DNA of 64,000 nt from Ecdyonurus torrentis (GCA_949318235.1 OX439135.1:25204050-25268049); one strand, 5' to 3'; numbered from the stretch's first letter, positions 34,975 through 47,423 are shown. The notes: generated by a model not told the origin, from the sequence alone. Numbers and translations are program-made.

Positions 34975-35016
34975 ACACACTACATAAAAATATGCATCAG
35001 CCTTATTCCTTATTAG

Positions 35017-35325
35017 CCATTAGACTCTAACTTTTCTCGTCAAAAAAATCACAAATTTTGCCCAATGATACTTCAGCTTGAGACAATTTCAAATATATAA
35101 AAATTTTAGGGTTCACCGTGCAAATTAATTTCTTTTATATAATTTTTTGAAATTTTAAGCCCATAAGGCCCAATGTTACTTTCAATATTTTTTTTTTCGG
35201 GACGGTCAAACATCACAAAATTTTTATCACAGCTAGGTGTGACCCTTAGCTACACAATGACACAAAATTTAGACCCAAAACACTGCTAGTTTTTGAGATA
35301 TAAGGTCGGTACCCTACTCCCTTAA
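35017..35325. mobile_element. MITE family E, copy 2
   Basis: CTAACTTTTCTCGTC at the left; CACTGCTAGTTTTTGAGATA and GGTCGGTACCCTACTCCCTTAA (TTAA at 35322) at the right. The left TTAA end is eroded. Confidence 0.85.
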
Positions 35326-35481
35326 AGCAGATATTATAGCAAAATATTTAGATAATAATTTAATTAATAACTTTAAAATTAGAAATCACATAAAGTATAT
35401 AATAGAAAATTAAACGCATTTTAATTTAATAAAAAAAGAAGTGCCGCTAAAAGTTTAGTAAACACTTTAATAGGGAAATAA

Positions 35482-35595
35482 GAAGAAGGAATTTGCGTAG
35501 ATCCTCTAGCTGTTGAAGAAAACGACCTACAAGGCAAACACCTTGCAGCCAAGCCAACGCCTGTTCATTGTAAATTGTTATCCCGTAGCAAATGA
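35482..35595 (+). other. Isolated 37-codon GC-richer open segment
   Basis: After an in-frame TAA (35479-35481) the frame is open to TGA at 35593, reading EEGICVDPLAVEENDLQGK then HLAAKPTPVHCKLLSRSK. It has balanced amino-acid use and higher GC than the flanks, unlike other frames here. No start codon, no clear splice sites, no family recognised. A fragment of a captured or decayed gene is possible; chance is not excluded. Confidence 0.25.
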
Positions 35596-35787
35596 TCAGC
35601 AAAACGGAAGCTAATTTTAATAATTAACTGTAAGTGATATTTTAATGATTTTTTTTTTTAACATAATAGAAAAAGTGTTATTTTACAATATAATTGACGG
35701 CCTCATTAGGAGCTTCATAATTATGTATTTCTTTGTATTATTTATAAAAGAATTTTTTTGTATTTGTTTTATAGAACTGTATTGCCG

Positions 35788-36214
35788 TATAGGGTGTATG
35801 CGGATGACGTCATATTTATTGCGCTAGGAGGCCATACTGGAGTAGTGAATAACATTGCTCAACATAGGACAAACTTTATATAAGCCAATTTTCTTTGCGA
35901 AATCTGTTAATTTTTGTTATTGTTATTTTTGCCACATACTTGAGATACTAATTCAACATATTTACAGCATCGATGCTCTCAAAAATATTACATATAGTGG
36001 GTGGGATTCATCAACAAGATAACAGAGTTAACTTTTAAAAAATTCTGATTGTTGTGAATACTTAACAGAGTTTTTCAAAAGATAACTCTGTTATCTTGTT
36101 GATGAATCCCACCCAGTGTTTTTAAACTTGCAAAATGAGCTATTTTCCTATACCGCCCAGGTTACTGAGTGATCCAACATGGCGTCGACTTTAACATGAA
36201 TGCATACACCCTAT
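35788..36214. mobile_element. MITE family D, copy 8, interrupted by a small MITE
   Basis: Starts TATAGGGTGTATGCGGATGA and ends ATGCATACACCCTATA. The D sequence breaks at 35998 and resumes at 36118. Confidence 0.92.
35999..36114. mobile_element. 116-bp MITE with 32-bp perfect inverted repeats
   Basis: Both ends begin GGGTGGGATTCATCAACAAG and are identical for 32 bp. Flanked by AGT on each side (35996-35998, 36115-36117), a 3-bp duplication. A 3-bp target site and G-rich ends fit the PIF/Harbinger pattern; that assignment is inference. Confidence 0.88.
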
Positions 36215-36731
36215 ATAAAATGCGAGAATAATATTTCTTTTATTTAAATAATAATGGTAACATGTCGGTTTGATTCTCACTTAATTTATGCTACATTGAC
36301 ATAAATGCAGCATAAATTACATATAGTTTATTCTTTCAGCACAAAATATCAAAAAATAAAATAAATATACTATAATATCATATAATAATGATAATAATAT
36401 AATAAATATATTATTATCATATAAATATACAATATTTTTATTGATCAAATTGTGCTGAAAATCCACAATAGCATAATTTTTTTTATTAACTATTAATTTT
36501 TGTCCATGTCTAAAGACCTTTAAAAATCTTGACTTTTTTTTTTTTTTTTTTTTTTTTTTTGCCAATTTCAAATCAACAAAAAGTATCCTTCTATTGACAT
36601 TCAACTTTTTTTGCTATTAAAACCTTTCTAAAAATTTCTTATGTACATAATGAAGCAAAAAATTATTATTTTGACATAAAACTTTTAATTAATTGTATAT
36701 TTGCATAAAGTTAACACTTAAAATTGTAAAT
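36215..36731. other. AT-rich intergenic stretch
   Basis: T tract at about 36533-36560. Nothing else recognised. Confidence 0.5.
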
Positions 36732-37021
<290 letters not shown>

Positions 37022-37024
<3 letters not shown>

Positions 37025-37777
37025 ATCGAATAAAAACAGAACTAGTTTGATACAACATAAAAAAAATGAAATAATTCCAAAAAAAAAAAAAAAAAGGACA
37101 TTAAATTTTAATTGACTCGCAAAATTAAAGATAGCATTATTGGCACATATAATTTTTTGTTTTAAATCCATTTTAAATTAAACTTCTTCATAAATTAGAA
37201 ATTGCACACAAAAAAAAAAAGCTATACGCACGAACATTTTCATGGTCAAAACTTTGAGCAGTTTATTTTTAATAAGAAAGTACACATCTGATAATAAAAT
37301 AAAACAAAAAAAGTGCAAGAAAGTTCACGATTCACAAAATGTGAGCTATTTTTGGTACGTTGGCGTGAAATGATGATTGATATAGTGTTGGACAATTTTT
37401 TTGAATAGAATGTCAAAATATAGCGGTTTGTTCTTTTATCTTTATAGAAAAATCTCTTACTAACATCAAATACAATAAGGAAAAAAATATTGCAAAATTT
37501 TACGTTTTTATATATAACATTGCATACAGGAGACAACTAGTGGGCAGATAAAAATAAATGTCTTTTTTTTTTAATTAACTTAAGATGTTGTAAAAAATTA
37601 CAGTAAATTTTATTTATTCGGCTAAATGCAGGTCTTGATCACGATCGCATTCTGCAATGACAATGAGGATACAAAGTAGAGGCTAGTATTTTAACATTGA
37701 TAATCACTTAACATTTCATGCAGCATACAGAGAGCATCTCGAAATATCCCAAATTAGATCCTATAGGGTCTATGCAT
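37022..37777. other. AT-rich intergenic stretch
   Basis: A tracts near 37080 and 37209. The last 20 bases (CTATAGGGTCTATGCATTTA) look like the outer end of a family D element into which the next MITE inserted. Confidence 0.45.
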
Positions 37778-38180
37778 TTAAAATCCCTTGTCAACTTACT
37801 TTTTTATCATTTAGAATACTAGATTGATAATTACCATACCTTATTATCTATGAATTAGACACCAGCACGTTGATTTTGTATTTATTTTCATTTTGACGGT
37901 TCTTTCACGTATCTGACGTCACAATGTAACGCCGCCAATCACATGAGTCACCGCTCTGGTCACGTGATAAATTTAAGCCCCTCCCTTAAGTTCTTTGCAC
38001 ACCATCACGGCCCCATTGGTACATTGTGACGTCACATACGTGAAATAACCGCTAAAATAAAAATAAATGAAAATAAATACAAAAACAACATTGTGGTGTC
38101 TAGTTCATGGATAATAAGGTATGGTAATTATCAATCTAGTATTCTAAGTGATAAAAAAGGTAAGATGACAAGGGATTTAA
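37778..38180. mobile_element. Palindromic MITE family C, copy 3
   Basis: TTAA at 37778 and 38177. Ends AATCCCTTGTCAACTTAC and TAAGATGACAAGGGATT. Two TGACGTCAC octamers and TCACGTGATAAATTTAA. The left flank is a D-element end, and the sequence after it (TTAAAGTATCGGC) resembles the D internal TTAAAGTCGACGCC. Confidence 0.9.
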
Positions 38181-38766
38181 AGTATCGGCAAAGTTATATA
38201 ATAAGTTTTTAATAAATATTAACTTTTTTTTTTTTTTTTTTGCTGCTCTATAAACTTTAAATATAAAAAGTTGAAATGTATAATACTGTAATATTATTTA
38301 CAAATGACGTCAAAGCCAATTGAAAAGTACAATATAATAAAACGATCAATTGGATAGCAAAGAAATAAAACGATATTCTGCCATCAATGTCAACGTATGG
38401 GAAATATTGACTATTCTTGGACAAAATATAACATGCCAAATAAAACAGAGGAAACTTTTTAAAATAATAATAAATATTTGATAAACTATACACGTTTACC
38501 TATATTATTGTATAAACATTTAAAATGATACTCGTCCATAAAAAAAAGTAAATAAAATGAAGGACAGCATGCAAAAATATATAAAAATTTAAGAGTATAA
38601 TAAATTAAAATATTTGTGTGGATAGTTTTTGTCATTTTTTTTTCTTGAAAAAATTTATGTTTTCTGCATTATCCTCCCTCACCCCCTTCATCTTCCAATC
38701 TGCTATCTTTTTTAGTACATAGATTATATTTTGTGTCTTTTTTTTTTTTTTTTTTTCCACCTCTAT
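38181..38766. other. AT-rich intergenic stretch
   Basis: T tracts at about 38224-38240 and 38738-38756. Contains one TGACGTCA (about 38305) not assigned to an element. No gene. Confidence 0.45.
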
Positions 38767-39082
38767 TATAGGGTGTATGCATTCATGGTAAAGTCAACGC
38801 CATGTTGGAGCACTCAATAACATGAGCCGCATATAAAAATAAATTATTTTGCAAGTTTAAAAATACTTAGCAATATTTTTGAGAGCATTGATGTTGATAA
38901 CAATGATAACAGGTTGAATTAGTACCTCAAGTATGCAAGAAAAATAATAAGAACCAAAAAATAGCTAATTTTCCAAAGAAAATAGCCAAAAACCATGTTT
39001 GCCCTATGCTGAGCAATGTTACTCATTGCTCAAGAAGAGCATCGAAAAGCACTCAGAATGACGTCATGCGCACACACCCTAT
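38767..39082. mobile_element. MITE family D, copy 9
   Basis: TATAGGGTGTATGCATTCAT to ATGACGTCATGCGCACACAC plus CCTAT. All D landmarks present. Confidence 0.92.
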
Positions 39083-39348
39083 GCTTTGAAACGTAGTTAT
39101 TTAGTGAACATTTTGCTATATTGAACAAATTGTGCAGAAAATGGTCTAGCATGATCATTACGTATTTTTCCCTGTACTTACATAACATACACTCTGGCCA
39201 AAACAAGGTCGTTCCCGCCAAAAGCTGTATCCGCGGTGCTAAACCAATCAGAGAGCGTGTTATAAACCTACTAGCCAATCACAGTTGACTTTTCATTGTT
39301 AATTACACTGCATCCGCTCGAACTAGTATTGGGAGAAGTGTAGTCAAT

Positions 39349-39379
<31 letters not shown>

Positions 39380-39681
39380 CTTTATTGAAATATGTTGCAT
39401 TCATATGAAAGGCAATCACCTTATATATTCTAAGCCATTAAACTTACAGAACAAAAAACTACAGATACTGCGGTATTAAATTGTATTCTATTTCCTATAT
39501 AATAGATATTTGACGTAATGGAGCGTTACGACAATTCTTTGTATGAATACTTTGTATTGAAATAATACAAGAGAGGACAAAAACTGCAGTGTCTGAACAT
39601 GATACATTAACCCGATTACCCTGCAAGTACAATACACTGCAGTAAAAGTGAAAGATTATATATATATAAATATTCATAGCA
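39083..39681. other. Spacer with a two-CCAAT-box patch
   Basis: CCAAT boxes at 39244 and 39275 (ACCAATCAGAGAG, GCCAATCACAG) in a moderately GC-rich stretch with CCGCGGTG, reminiscent of a promoter. No exon attached. A tract at about 39353-39379. Otherwise featureless. Confidence 0.35.
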
Positions 39682-40022
39682 TAAAGCCATAGACCACATA
39701 AATCAACATGACATGTGCTTTTTTAATGAATAAACACGAAATAGGATCTTCAAAACTGTTGACAATTTTTACCAGAATGTTACTGTAGCCCCACGAGAGA
39801 GCGTGAAAATACTGTAAAGTATGCAATTTGCGTGACTTAATGTTTATGACGTCAGAAACATGCAAAAAATAGTATGAAAATGTTGTGCGGGTTGCATAAA
39901 TTGAATTTCTGATCACTGGTACGGAGCTACAGTTGGGTTTTGTGACAAACTAAAGTTATTTATGTAAATCCCATCAAGTGTTTTGTGATATAACGCTTAT
40001 GTTTTACTCTGGTCTATTCCTC
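39682..40022. mobile_element. MITE family A, copy 7
   Basis: AAAGCCATAGACCACATAAA to CTCTGGTCTATTCCT. TGACGTCAGAAACATGC and TTGTGCGGGTTGCATAA inside. The right TTAA is eroded. Confidence 0.9.
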
Positions 40023-40083
40023 TATCAAATGAGTTCTGTATCTCATCAATAAGAATTATAATATAAAACTTAGTATTGCACTC

Positions 40084-40166
40084 CTATAGGGTGTATGCGT
40101 ATGACGTCATATTTAATGCACTTAAAGGCCTTGGATACTGCCTTTAATGCACTTGGAGTAATGAAT
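40084..40166. mobile_element. MITE family D, copy 10 (terminal fragment)
   Basis: TATAGGGTGTATGCGTATGA, TGACGTCATATTTAATGC and GAGTAATGAATAACA only. Confidence 0.75.
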
Positions 40167-40835
40167 AACAATTATACACACTGTTACGCATATTATATAA
40201 TAAGATAATGAAAAATTTAGAATTTTTATTCACCTAAATAATTCATGAAGTTTAAACTTTTATCTACGATTCCTCACTCAATAAAACTTTATTGCTTTCT
40301 AATAGGATAATAATTTTGTTCAATATTTATAACTAAAACTTTTAAATGCGTAAACAAAGCAATCAAATATATTACGTGATTTAAATTGTAAAACAAGAGG
40401 GAGATGCATTATAAGATATTAAATGTTGTTATACAAATGAAAAGCTGATAAGAAATTATAAAAATATTAAAGTTACGACAAAATTTACACCAAAATTTTT
40501 AAATATAAATAAAAAACAAGTAAACCATTTTATATTAATTATCTTAATTTTATTTTATTTACAAATATAATTTAAATAAAATCGTTATTTTATTTTTCTT
40601 TCTTTCTTTTTTTATTTATTTTTTTTTTTTTACATAATTGTCATTTTATATTGCGCATGAGTGTATGGAGCTTTGCAGACCAATGAAAATGTTAATTTTA
40701 TGTACAATAGGTTAGTAAAATTATAATAATATTTATTATTACGTATGCATGTTTCATGGCAGATAATTTAATAATACTTTACTGCCATAAATCTTAAATA
40801 TCATTATTATTGCATGACACCAAAATATAAGTATG

Positions 40836-40877
<42 letters not shown>

Positions 40878-41263
40878 TTATAGTAATTTATGCAGCAAAT
40901 ATAGTTACTTTAATTTAAACTATAAGATTACTATGTATTATGGACAATTTTAGCATCACATGTTAGTTTCAGTTTTATATTTTTCTTAATTTTAGTGTAA
41001 TAGGCTAAAATATTACGTCAAAATAAAACTTTAAAAAAATTCATAATAAATGTCTTTTTTTTTTTTTTTTTTTTTTTGCATAAAATGGAAAATAAAAATA
41101 CTAAAATTAAAAAGTAAGTGCACGAATTGGCGTAATTATGAAAACCAAACTCTTTCCGAAAAAAAGTATATATAATAATAAAATTATATAAAATTATGTA
41201 TGTATAATATTACTGTTAGATAACAATTACTGATACATTTTAAATGTTCACTTCTACCGCTAG
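40167..41263. other. AT-rich intergenic stretch
   Basis: A tract at about 40839-40875 and T tract at about 41055-41078. No gene or assigned repeat. Confidence 0.5.
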
Positions 41264-41872
41264 TATATAGTGTGTATGCATTCATGTTAAAGTCAACGCC
41301 ATGTTGGATAACTCAATAACATGGGTGGCATAGGAAAATAACTCATTTTGCCAGTATAAAACCACTATGCAATATTTTTAAGAGCATTGATGTTGTAAAC
41401 ATGTTGAATTAGTACTTCAAGTATGTGAGAAAAATAACAATAACAAAAAATTAACCGATTTCCCAAAGAAAATTGACTTAAATGAAGTTTGTCCTATGCT
41501 GAGCAATGCTATGCACTATATAACACTATATTATACACTGTGTATTTACTATAATATATTGGGCTCCAGTATATGGCCTCCAAGCGCATTAAATATGACG
41601 TCATGCGCTTGGACGCCATACTGTAGCAATACATAACAATACTCAGCATAGCACAAACGTGATATTCAGCCATTTACTTTGGAAAATTAGTTTTATGTTA
41701 TTATTATCTTTCTCACTCACTTGCAAACCTAATTCAACCTGTTAACAACATCAATGCTCTCAAAAATATTGATATATATACAAAGTATGTTTGAACTTGT
41801 CATTTTTCTCATAACCTACGTTATTTAGTGCTCACATATGGCGTCGACTTTTATATGAATGCTAACACTCTA
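41264..41872. mobile_element. Two chained MITE family D copies sharing a junction
   Basis: The first copy (about 41264-41607) runs in one orientation to AAATATGACGTCATGCGCTT. There the second copy (about 41596-41872) begins in the opposite orientation, using the same TGACGTCATGCG. It ends near CTAACACTCTATG. The two copies are tail to tail. Confidence 0.85.
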
Positions 41873-41990
41873 TGGACCACTTGCAATGAAATGTTTTTAT
41901 GTTGCAGCAAGTGAAAACGATTTTTCCATAAGAAATGCATTAAAAAAATTTCAAATTATTTTTAAAAGTTCGTTCTTTGCAAGTGGTCCA
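41873..41990. mobile_element. MITE family H, copy 1 (uninterrupted)
   Basis: TGGACCACTTGCAATGAAAT to TTTGCAAGTGGTCCA, 118 bp. It directly abuts the end of the preceding D element. Serves as the empty-site reference for the copy at 27601. Confidence 0.88.
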
Positions 41991-42074
41991 TTAAAGACAA
42001 TTTTCTTAATTTCAAAATTGCTTTTAATTTCACTGATGAAAACAAATAATAATATTAAGTTTTAAAAAATATTC

Positions 42075-42390
42075 ATTAAAAAAATGAATAAACACGAAAT
42101 GGGATCTTCAAAACTGTTGACAATTATTACCAGAATGTTATTGTAGCCCCACGAGAGAGGGTGAAAATACTGTAAAGTATTCAATTTGCGTGAAAATTCA
42201 TGTTTATGACGTCAGAAACATGCAAAAGTTAGTATGAAAATGTTGTGCGGGTTGCATAAATCGAATTTTCTGATCACTATACTACGGAGCTACAGTTGGG
42301 TTTTTGAGACAAACTAAAGTTATTTATGTAAGTCCCATCAAGTGTTTTGTAATATAAATGCTTATGTGTTTCTCTGGTCTACTCCTTTAA
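42075..42390. mobile_element. MITE family A, copy 8 (left tip missing)
   Basis: Begins in AATGAATAAACACGAAATGG, contains TGACGTCAGAAACATGC and TTGTGCGGGTTGCATAA, and ends CTCTGGTCTACTCCTTTAA (TTAA at 42387). Confidence 0.9.
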
Positions 42391-43006
42391 ATGTATTGTT
42401 ATTATTTAATAAGGCAAATTAAATCAACAAAATTATATACAATACTAAAATAAAAATGGTATAAACAGTAAACTGTTATATAATTTTTTATATTTTATTT
42501 AATTAACAAAGTCAATGGGGGGTTGGGAAGTTTTAAATAACCTCCAGACCTGCGCTAACAATTTTACTGCTCTCAAATAATGACAAATAACGACACAATT
42601 ATTCTCTTCTGCTTTTTTACACGCAAACAAGTTTAAGCTGTTTCTTTTTTCTTTTTTTTTTTTTTTTTTTCTTTTTTTTTTTTTCCTCTCGCACGTATTT
42701 TCTTTTTGGAATAATAAAACAAAACTACACGTTTTATTTAAAATGTAATTTTTTTTCCATATGAAAATATTTTTAGGGTAATATATTTTATAAAAAATAT
42801 TTAATAATTAATTTATTATTTCAAAATAAGTTATTAACAAAAAATTCTCAAATGTTTTAAGTTTTGATAAAAATTCAAGTAGATAGTTTATGTTTATTAT
42901 TTTGTAATAAAATTCGTTTTGGAGAATTCATGGTGTGTTCCGAGTAACAAATTAAAAAAATTAATTAAATTAAGTGAAATTTGATCCAACAAAGAGAAAA
43001 TACGAT
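42391..43006. other. AT-rich intergenic stretch
   Basis: T tracts near 42650-42684. Nothing else. Confidence 0.45.
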
Positions 43007-44772
43007 TGAAGGGTGTATCCATTAATGTTAAAGTCAACGCCATGTTGGATCACTCAATGACATAGGCAGCATAGGAAAATAACTCATTTTGTCAGTTTAA
43101 AAACACTATGCAATATTTTTGAGAGCATTGATGTTGTAGTGAGGTGACCAGCTCAAAAACATGCGCTATTAATGAGGGAAGCGCCAAAATTTCAGGATTT
43201 GTACATCATACTTGCCCCAACAAGAAATGAACTGTATCCAAGATGGCATCCCCATAGGAGACCCTGGAAACACCCCTGGACCTCGCTAAGGGTTTTTATT
43301 TTTTTCTAGTGTAATCGTTCGTTTAAACCAAAAAATTATAAGAACCTTAAGTAATCATCAGCACACAATCTATTACAGGAAAAAATTTCACTCGTCTATC
43401 TTAATTAGGGACCTAATTAAGGGAAAATTTCTAATTATGGGCACCAAAATTATGCAATTTTTATTCAAATTTGATCATAAAACAGGTCAAATGGTTTATA
43501 ACGTAGTTAAGTTCATAAATAATTATGTAATTGAAAATTTAAAACTAATAGCACTACGAACTAAGCCCCTGATATAATTTAATTGCCTATAATTAGCAAA
43601 ATTTTCAATGTGCCACGCCCCCTTTTCCTTATACGCTATGCTATGAGAGCATGATAGTAAAAATGTTTTGAAATAGGAAATTACTGAATGTTTTCAGTTC
43701 AATCCCACTTCAGTTTCTGAATACCTTTTTCTACCCCTAACTGCAACACCACAACACCATAATTTCGGGGGGGGGGGGATTATGTATGTATTTAAAAAAA
43801 TTGTGTTTGCTATATTTATTGCGTTAAAGTTTATTTTTTGGTATATTTTCTGTATTTATGAAATTTTAGTTTTCCCAACCTTAAAATGTTTTTCGGGGGG
43901 GGGGGGGGGGGATATACCCTAACCTCCAGAGGCTTGCATCTGACTAATAAAGTGCCTACGAAGCCATCAAGCTGCCCGATCAAACGATAATACTAATTAA
44001 TAATTTTGTTTGTGATATGTTGTGTACCAAAAATTTCCAATTTCTAAAATTTTTTCATATATTGCTATAATTTTATCAACTGCAATGTGAAAACTATAGT
44101 TATGACATAGCACGTCTTTAATAACAGTTCTAGGAATAATACCTATATGATTTAAATACAGAATTCATATATTGTGCATGGAGATACACAGCACATTATG
44201 CAAGAATAAAAAGTGCTTTAAATTTATTGAATAAAATCTTTTTAAATTTAGGTAAATTCAATTAAAATATGTATAATTAATTGAGTTTATGTTAAAAGGA
44301 ATAATGTTTAATTGTAAACTTTTTTTTTTGTTTATACTTTTTTTTTTAAATTTTGCTATATAATAAATACTTAAATATACAATACGTGCATGTATAAAAT
44401 GTTGAATATAATTTGAAATTTCCTGAAAACTCATTGAAAATAAAATAACATCATTAAATAATATATCAAAAATTAATTTTGTTAAATAACAATAATAAAG
44501 TAATTTAATCTATCGCTGTTCATAAAGGTAATTTATTTTGGTTTGCGTTTAAATCGCATATTAATGATTACAAGATATTTGCTTTATTATTATTACATTT
44601 TGAATCTTGTTAATACAAAATACTACGAAATATACTACATTATTTACATAATATGGGCATTTCGACTATAATGCCCAAACGGTCATCAACTTAAGGTTGT
44701 TGTAATTACTTAAAATTCACTCATTAAATCATGTTATAATTCAAAAAGTAATGATCTGTAAAAAAAAAAAAA

Positions 44773-44804
<32 letters not shown>

Positions 44805-45987
44805 AAGCAAAGTTTAGGGATGCATTTTTTAAAGTATTTTGATTTGCATGTTCCGAATATTTTCGCATTGCAGTTAATAAATTTATATAATATATCAATA
44901 TATTATATAAAATTATTTAAAAAATCAGACTTTTTTAGTACAAACAAAATTATTAGTATTATCGTTTGATCGGGCAGCTTGATGGCTTCGTAGGCACTTT
45001 ATTAGTCAGATGCAAGCCTCTGGAGGTTAAAGGTATATCCCCCCCCCCCCCCCCGAAAAACATTTTAAGGTTGGGAAAACTAAAATTTCATATATACAGA
45101 AAATATACCAAAAAATAAACTTTAACGCAATAAATATAGCAAACACAATTTTTTTAAATACATACATAATCCCCCCCCCCCCCCCCGAAATTATGGTGTT
45201 GTGGTGTTGCAGTTAGGGGTAGAAAAAGGTATTCAGAAACTGAAGTGGGATTGAACTGAAAACATTCAGTAATTTCCTATTTCAAAACATTTTTACTATC
45301 ATGCTCTCATAGCATAGCGTATAAGGAAAAGGGGGCGTGGCACATTGAAAATTTTGCTAATTATAGGCAATTAAATTATATCAGGGACTTAGTTCGTAGT
45401 GCTATTAGTTTTAAATTTTCAATTACATAATTATTTATGAACTTAACTACGTTATAAACCATTTGACCTGTTTTATGATCAAATTTGAATAAAAATTGCA
45501 TAATTTTGGTGCCCATAATTAGAAATTTTCCCTTAATTAGGTCCCTAATTAAGATAGACGAGTGAAAATTTTTCCTGTAATAGATTGTGTGCTAATGATT
45601 ACTTAAGGTTCCTATAATTTTTTGGTTAAAACGAACGATTACACTAGAAAAAAATAAAAACCCTTAGCGAGGTCCAGGGGTGTTTCCAGGGTCTCCTATG
45701 GGGATGCCATCTTGGATACAGTTCATTTCTTGTTGGGGCAAGTATGATGTACAAATCCTGAAATTTTGGCGCTTCCCTCATTAATAGCGCATCTTGGATA
45801 CATTTTTGACTTTGGTGCCTTCACTAAATATGTTGAATTAGTATCTCAAGTATGTGAGAAAAATAACAATAACAATAAATTAACGGATTTCCTAAAGAAA
45901 TTTGTCTAAAACGAAGTTTGTCCTATACTGAGGAATATGTTGTATGGCCTCTAAGCGCATTAAATATGACGTCATCCGCAAACACCT
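43007..45987. mobile_element. MITE family D, copy 13, split by a 2.7-kb fold-back element
   Basis: Left part 43007-43138 (AGGGTGTATCCATTAATG.. GAGAGCATTGATGTTG), right part 45825-45987 (AAATATGTTGAATTAGTATC.. TGACGTCATCCGCAAACACC). Removing the insertion with one TA restores the D consensus exactly at this point. Confidence 0.93.
43139..45824. mobile_element. Fold-back element with about 880-bp inverted arms and TA target duplication
   Basis: Left arm 43139-44013 and right arm about 44940-45824 are inverted copies with very high identity. Shared landmarks: GGCATCCCCATAGGAGACCC, AATTAGGGACCTAATTAAGG, TGATCGGGCAGCTTGATGGC, and paired G/C homopolymer runs. The about 925-bp centre is AT-rich and unrelated to the arms. 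TA lies at both junctions (43137-43138, 45825-45826). Ends are GTGAGG and CCTTCAC. No transposase-length ORF, so non-autonomous. Confidence 0.93.
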
Positions 45988-46075
45988 TTTTTTTTTTTTT
46001 TTTTGTATATTGTGGCTTACATAGATTTTTGCTTAAAAGTAAAGAATATATAATCATTTAATTATTAATGAAAAT

Positions 46076-46267
46076 TTGAGTGACTATTCATGTTTCTGAC
46101 GTCAGAAACATGCAAATATTAGTAAAAAAAAAATGTTGTGCGGGTTACATAAATCGAAATTTTGTTATCACTGTCGTTTTTTGAGACAAACTAAAGTTAT
46201 TTATGTAAGTCCCATCAAGTGTTTTGTAATATAAATGCTTATGTTTTCTTCTGGTCTATGCCTTTAA
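46076..46267. mobile_element. MITE family A, copy 9 (right half)
   Basis: TGACTATTCATGTTTCTGAC, GTCAGAAACATGC, TTGTGCGGGTTACATAA and TTCTGGTCTATGCCTTTAA (TTAA at 46264). Confidence 0.88.
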
Positions 46268-47081
46268 GGACTGTTCTAGACTTTAGAATAAGACGAACAC
46301 ATGAAATACATGAAAAACGGGAGGAAATGTGTAAGTTACATTAAATATAAATTGTGTGTTTATGAGCAAAGAAAGTACGACGGAGAAGTGTAAAATTTTA
46401 TATTTTCTGCAGAAACACGAATAAAAAAAATACGAGACGTAAAAAAAATGAAAAATATTAAAATTTAATATATTCACAAATTGAACGAAGAGAAAAAACA
46501 TTTTGACAAAAACAAATCACTGTCATTATAAAAACAAAAAAAGAGACAAAAATTGTACATTATATAATCTACAAAATGATAAGATTGCATGTTGAAATTA
46601 ATTATAACAAGTTAACACAAATGTGACATAATTTTTAATTATATATAAAAATATATGGAAATAATTATACAAAACAAAAAAATTAAAAACATTTATTTAT
46701 TAAATAATATTTATTATTATAAAAAATAATTATATACAATTTTTTTTTTTTTTTTTTTTTTTTTTAGTGAAGACAATTTACACGGAAGGATTCTGAATAT
46801 TAAAAAAAAAAAAGAAATAGGGCAAGTTGATGTTAGATAATTAATTTGAATAATGTTGTCGTGTTTTATGGCTATTCGTGCTTACCTTTTTGATGACAGA
46901 ATATTATTTATTTTCGGAGCTTTTGTAATTTACATTCTATTTACAACTATTTTAGTTTGGGTATGACGTCACAAAGGTCGAAATTTTTTTCTTTTAACTT
47001 CGTAGCAGAATTTATCTAAATATTTTATATAATTTATAAAAAAAAAATGAAATTGTGAGTAAAAAAGGATTTAATTTATTG
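46268..47081. other. AT-rich intergenic stretch
   Basis: T tract at about 46740-46765. One TATGACGTCACAAAGG at about 46962 outside any recognised element. No gene. Confidence 0.45.
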
Positions 47082-47423
47082 TTAAGGGAGTAGGGTACCG
47101 ACCTTATATCTCAAAAACTAGAAGTATTTTGGGTCTAAATTTAGTGTCATTGTGTAGCTAAGGGTCACACCTAGCTGTGATAAAAAAATTTCAAGATTTT
47201 TGACCGTCCCGAAAAAGAAAAAAAATGGAAATTAACGTTGGGCCTTATGGGCTTAAAATGTAAAAAAAAAAAAATCATATTAAATTAATTTGCACGGTGA
47301 CCCCCCAAAATTTTTATATATTTGAAATTGTATCAAGCTAAAGTATTATTGTGCAAAATTTCAGATTTGTTTGACGAGAAAAGTTTGAGTTTAATTACCG
47401 ACGTCGGTACCCTACTAACTTAA
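47082..47423. mobile_element. MITE family E, copy 3 (complete)
   Basis: TTAA at 47082 and 47420. Inverted ends GGGAGTAGGGTACCGACC and GACGTCGGTACCCTACTAAC. Contains TCTCAAAAACTAGAAGT and GGGCCTTATGGGCTTAAAA. Confidence 0.92.

Noticed and set aside
41859..42065. 68-codon open frame
   Set aside because: It spans the family H MITE and its flank; no coding signature.
43139..45824. LTR retrotransposon or viral integration
   Set aside because: The repeats are inverted and not direct, there is no TG..CA, no polymerase ORF and the target duplication is 2 bp.
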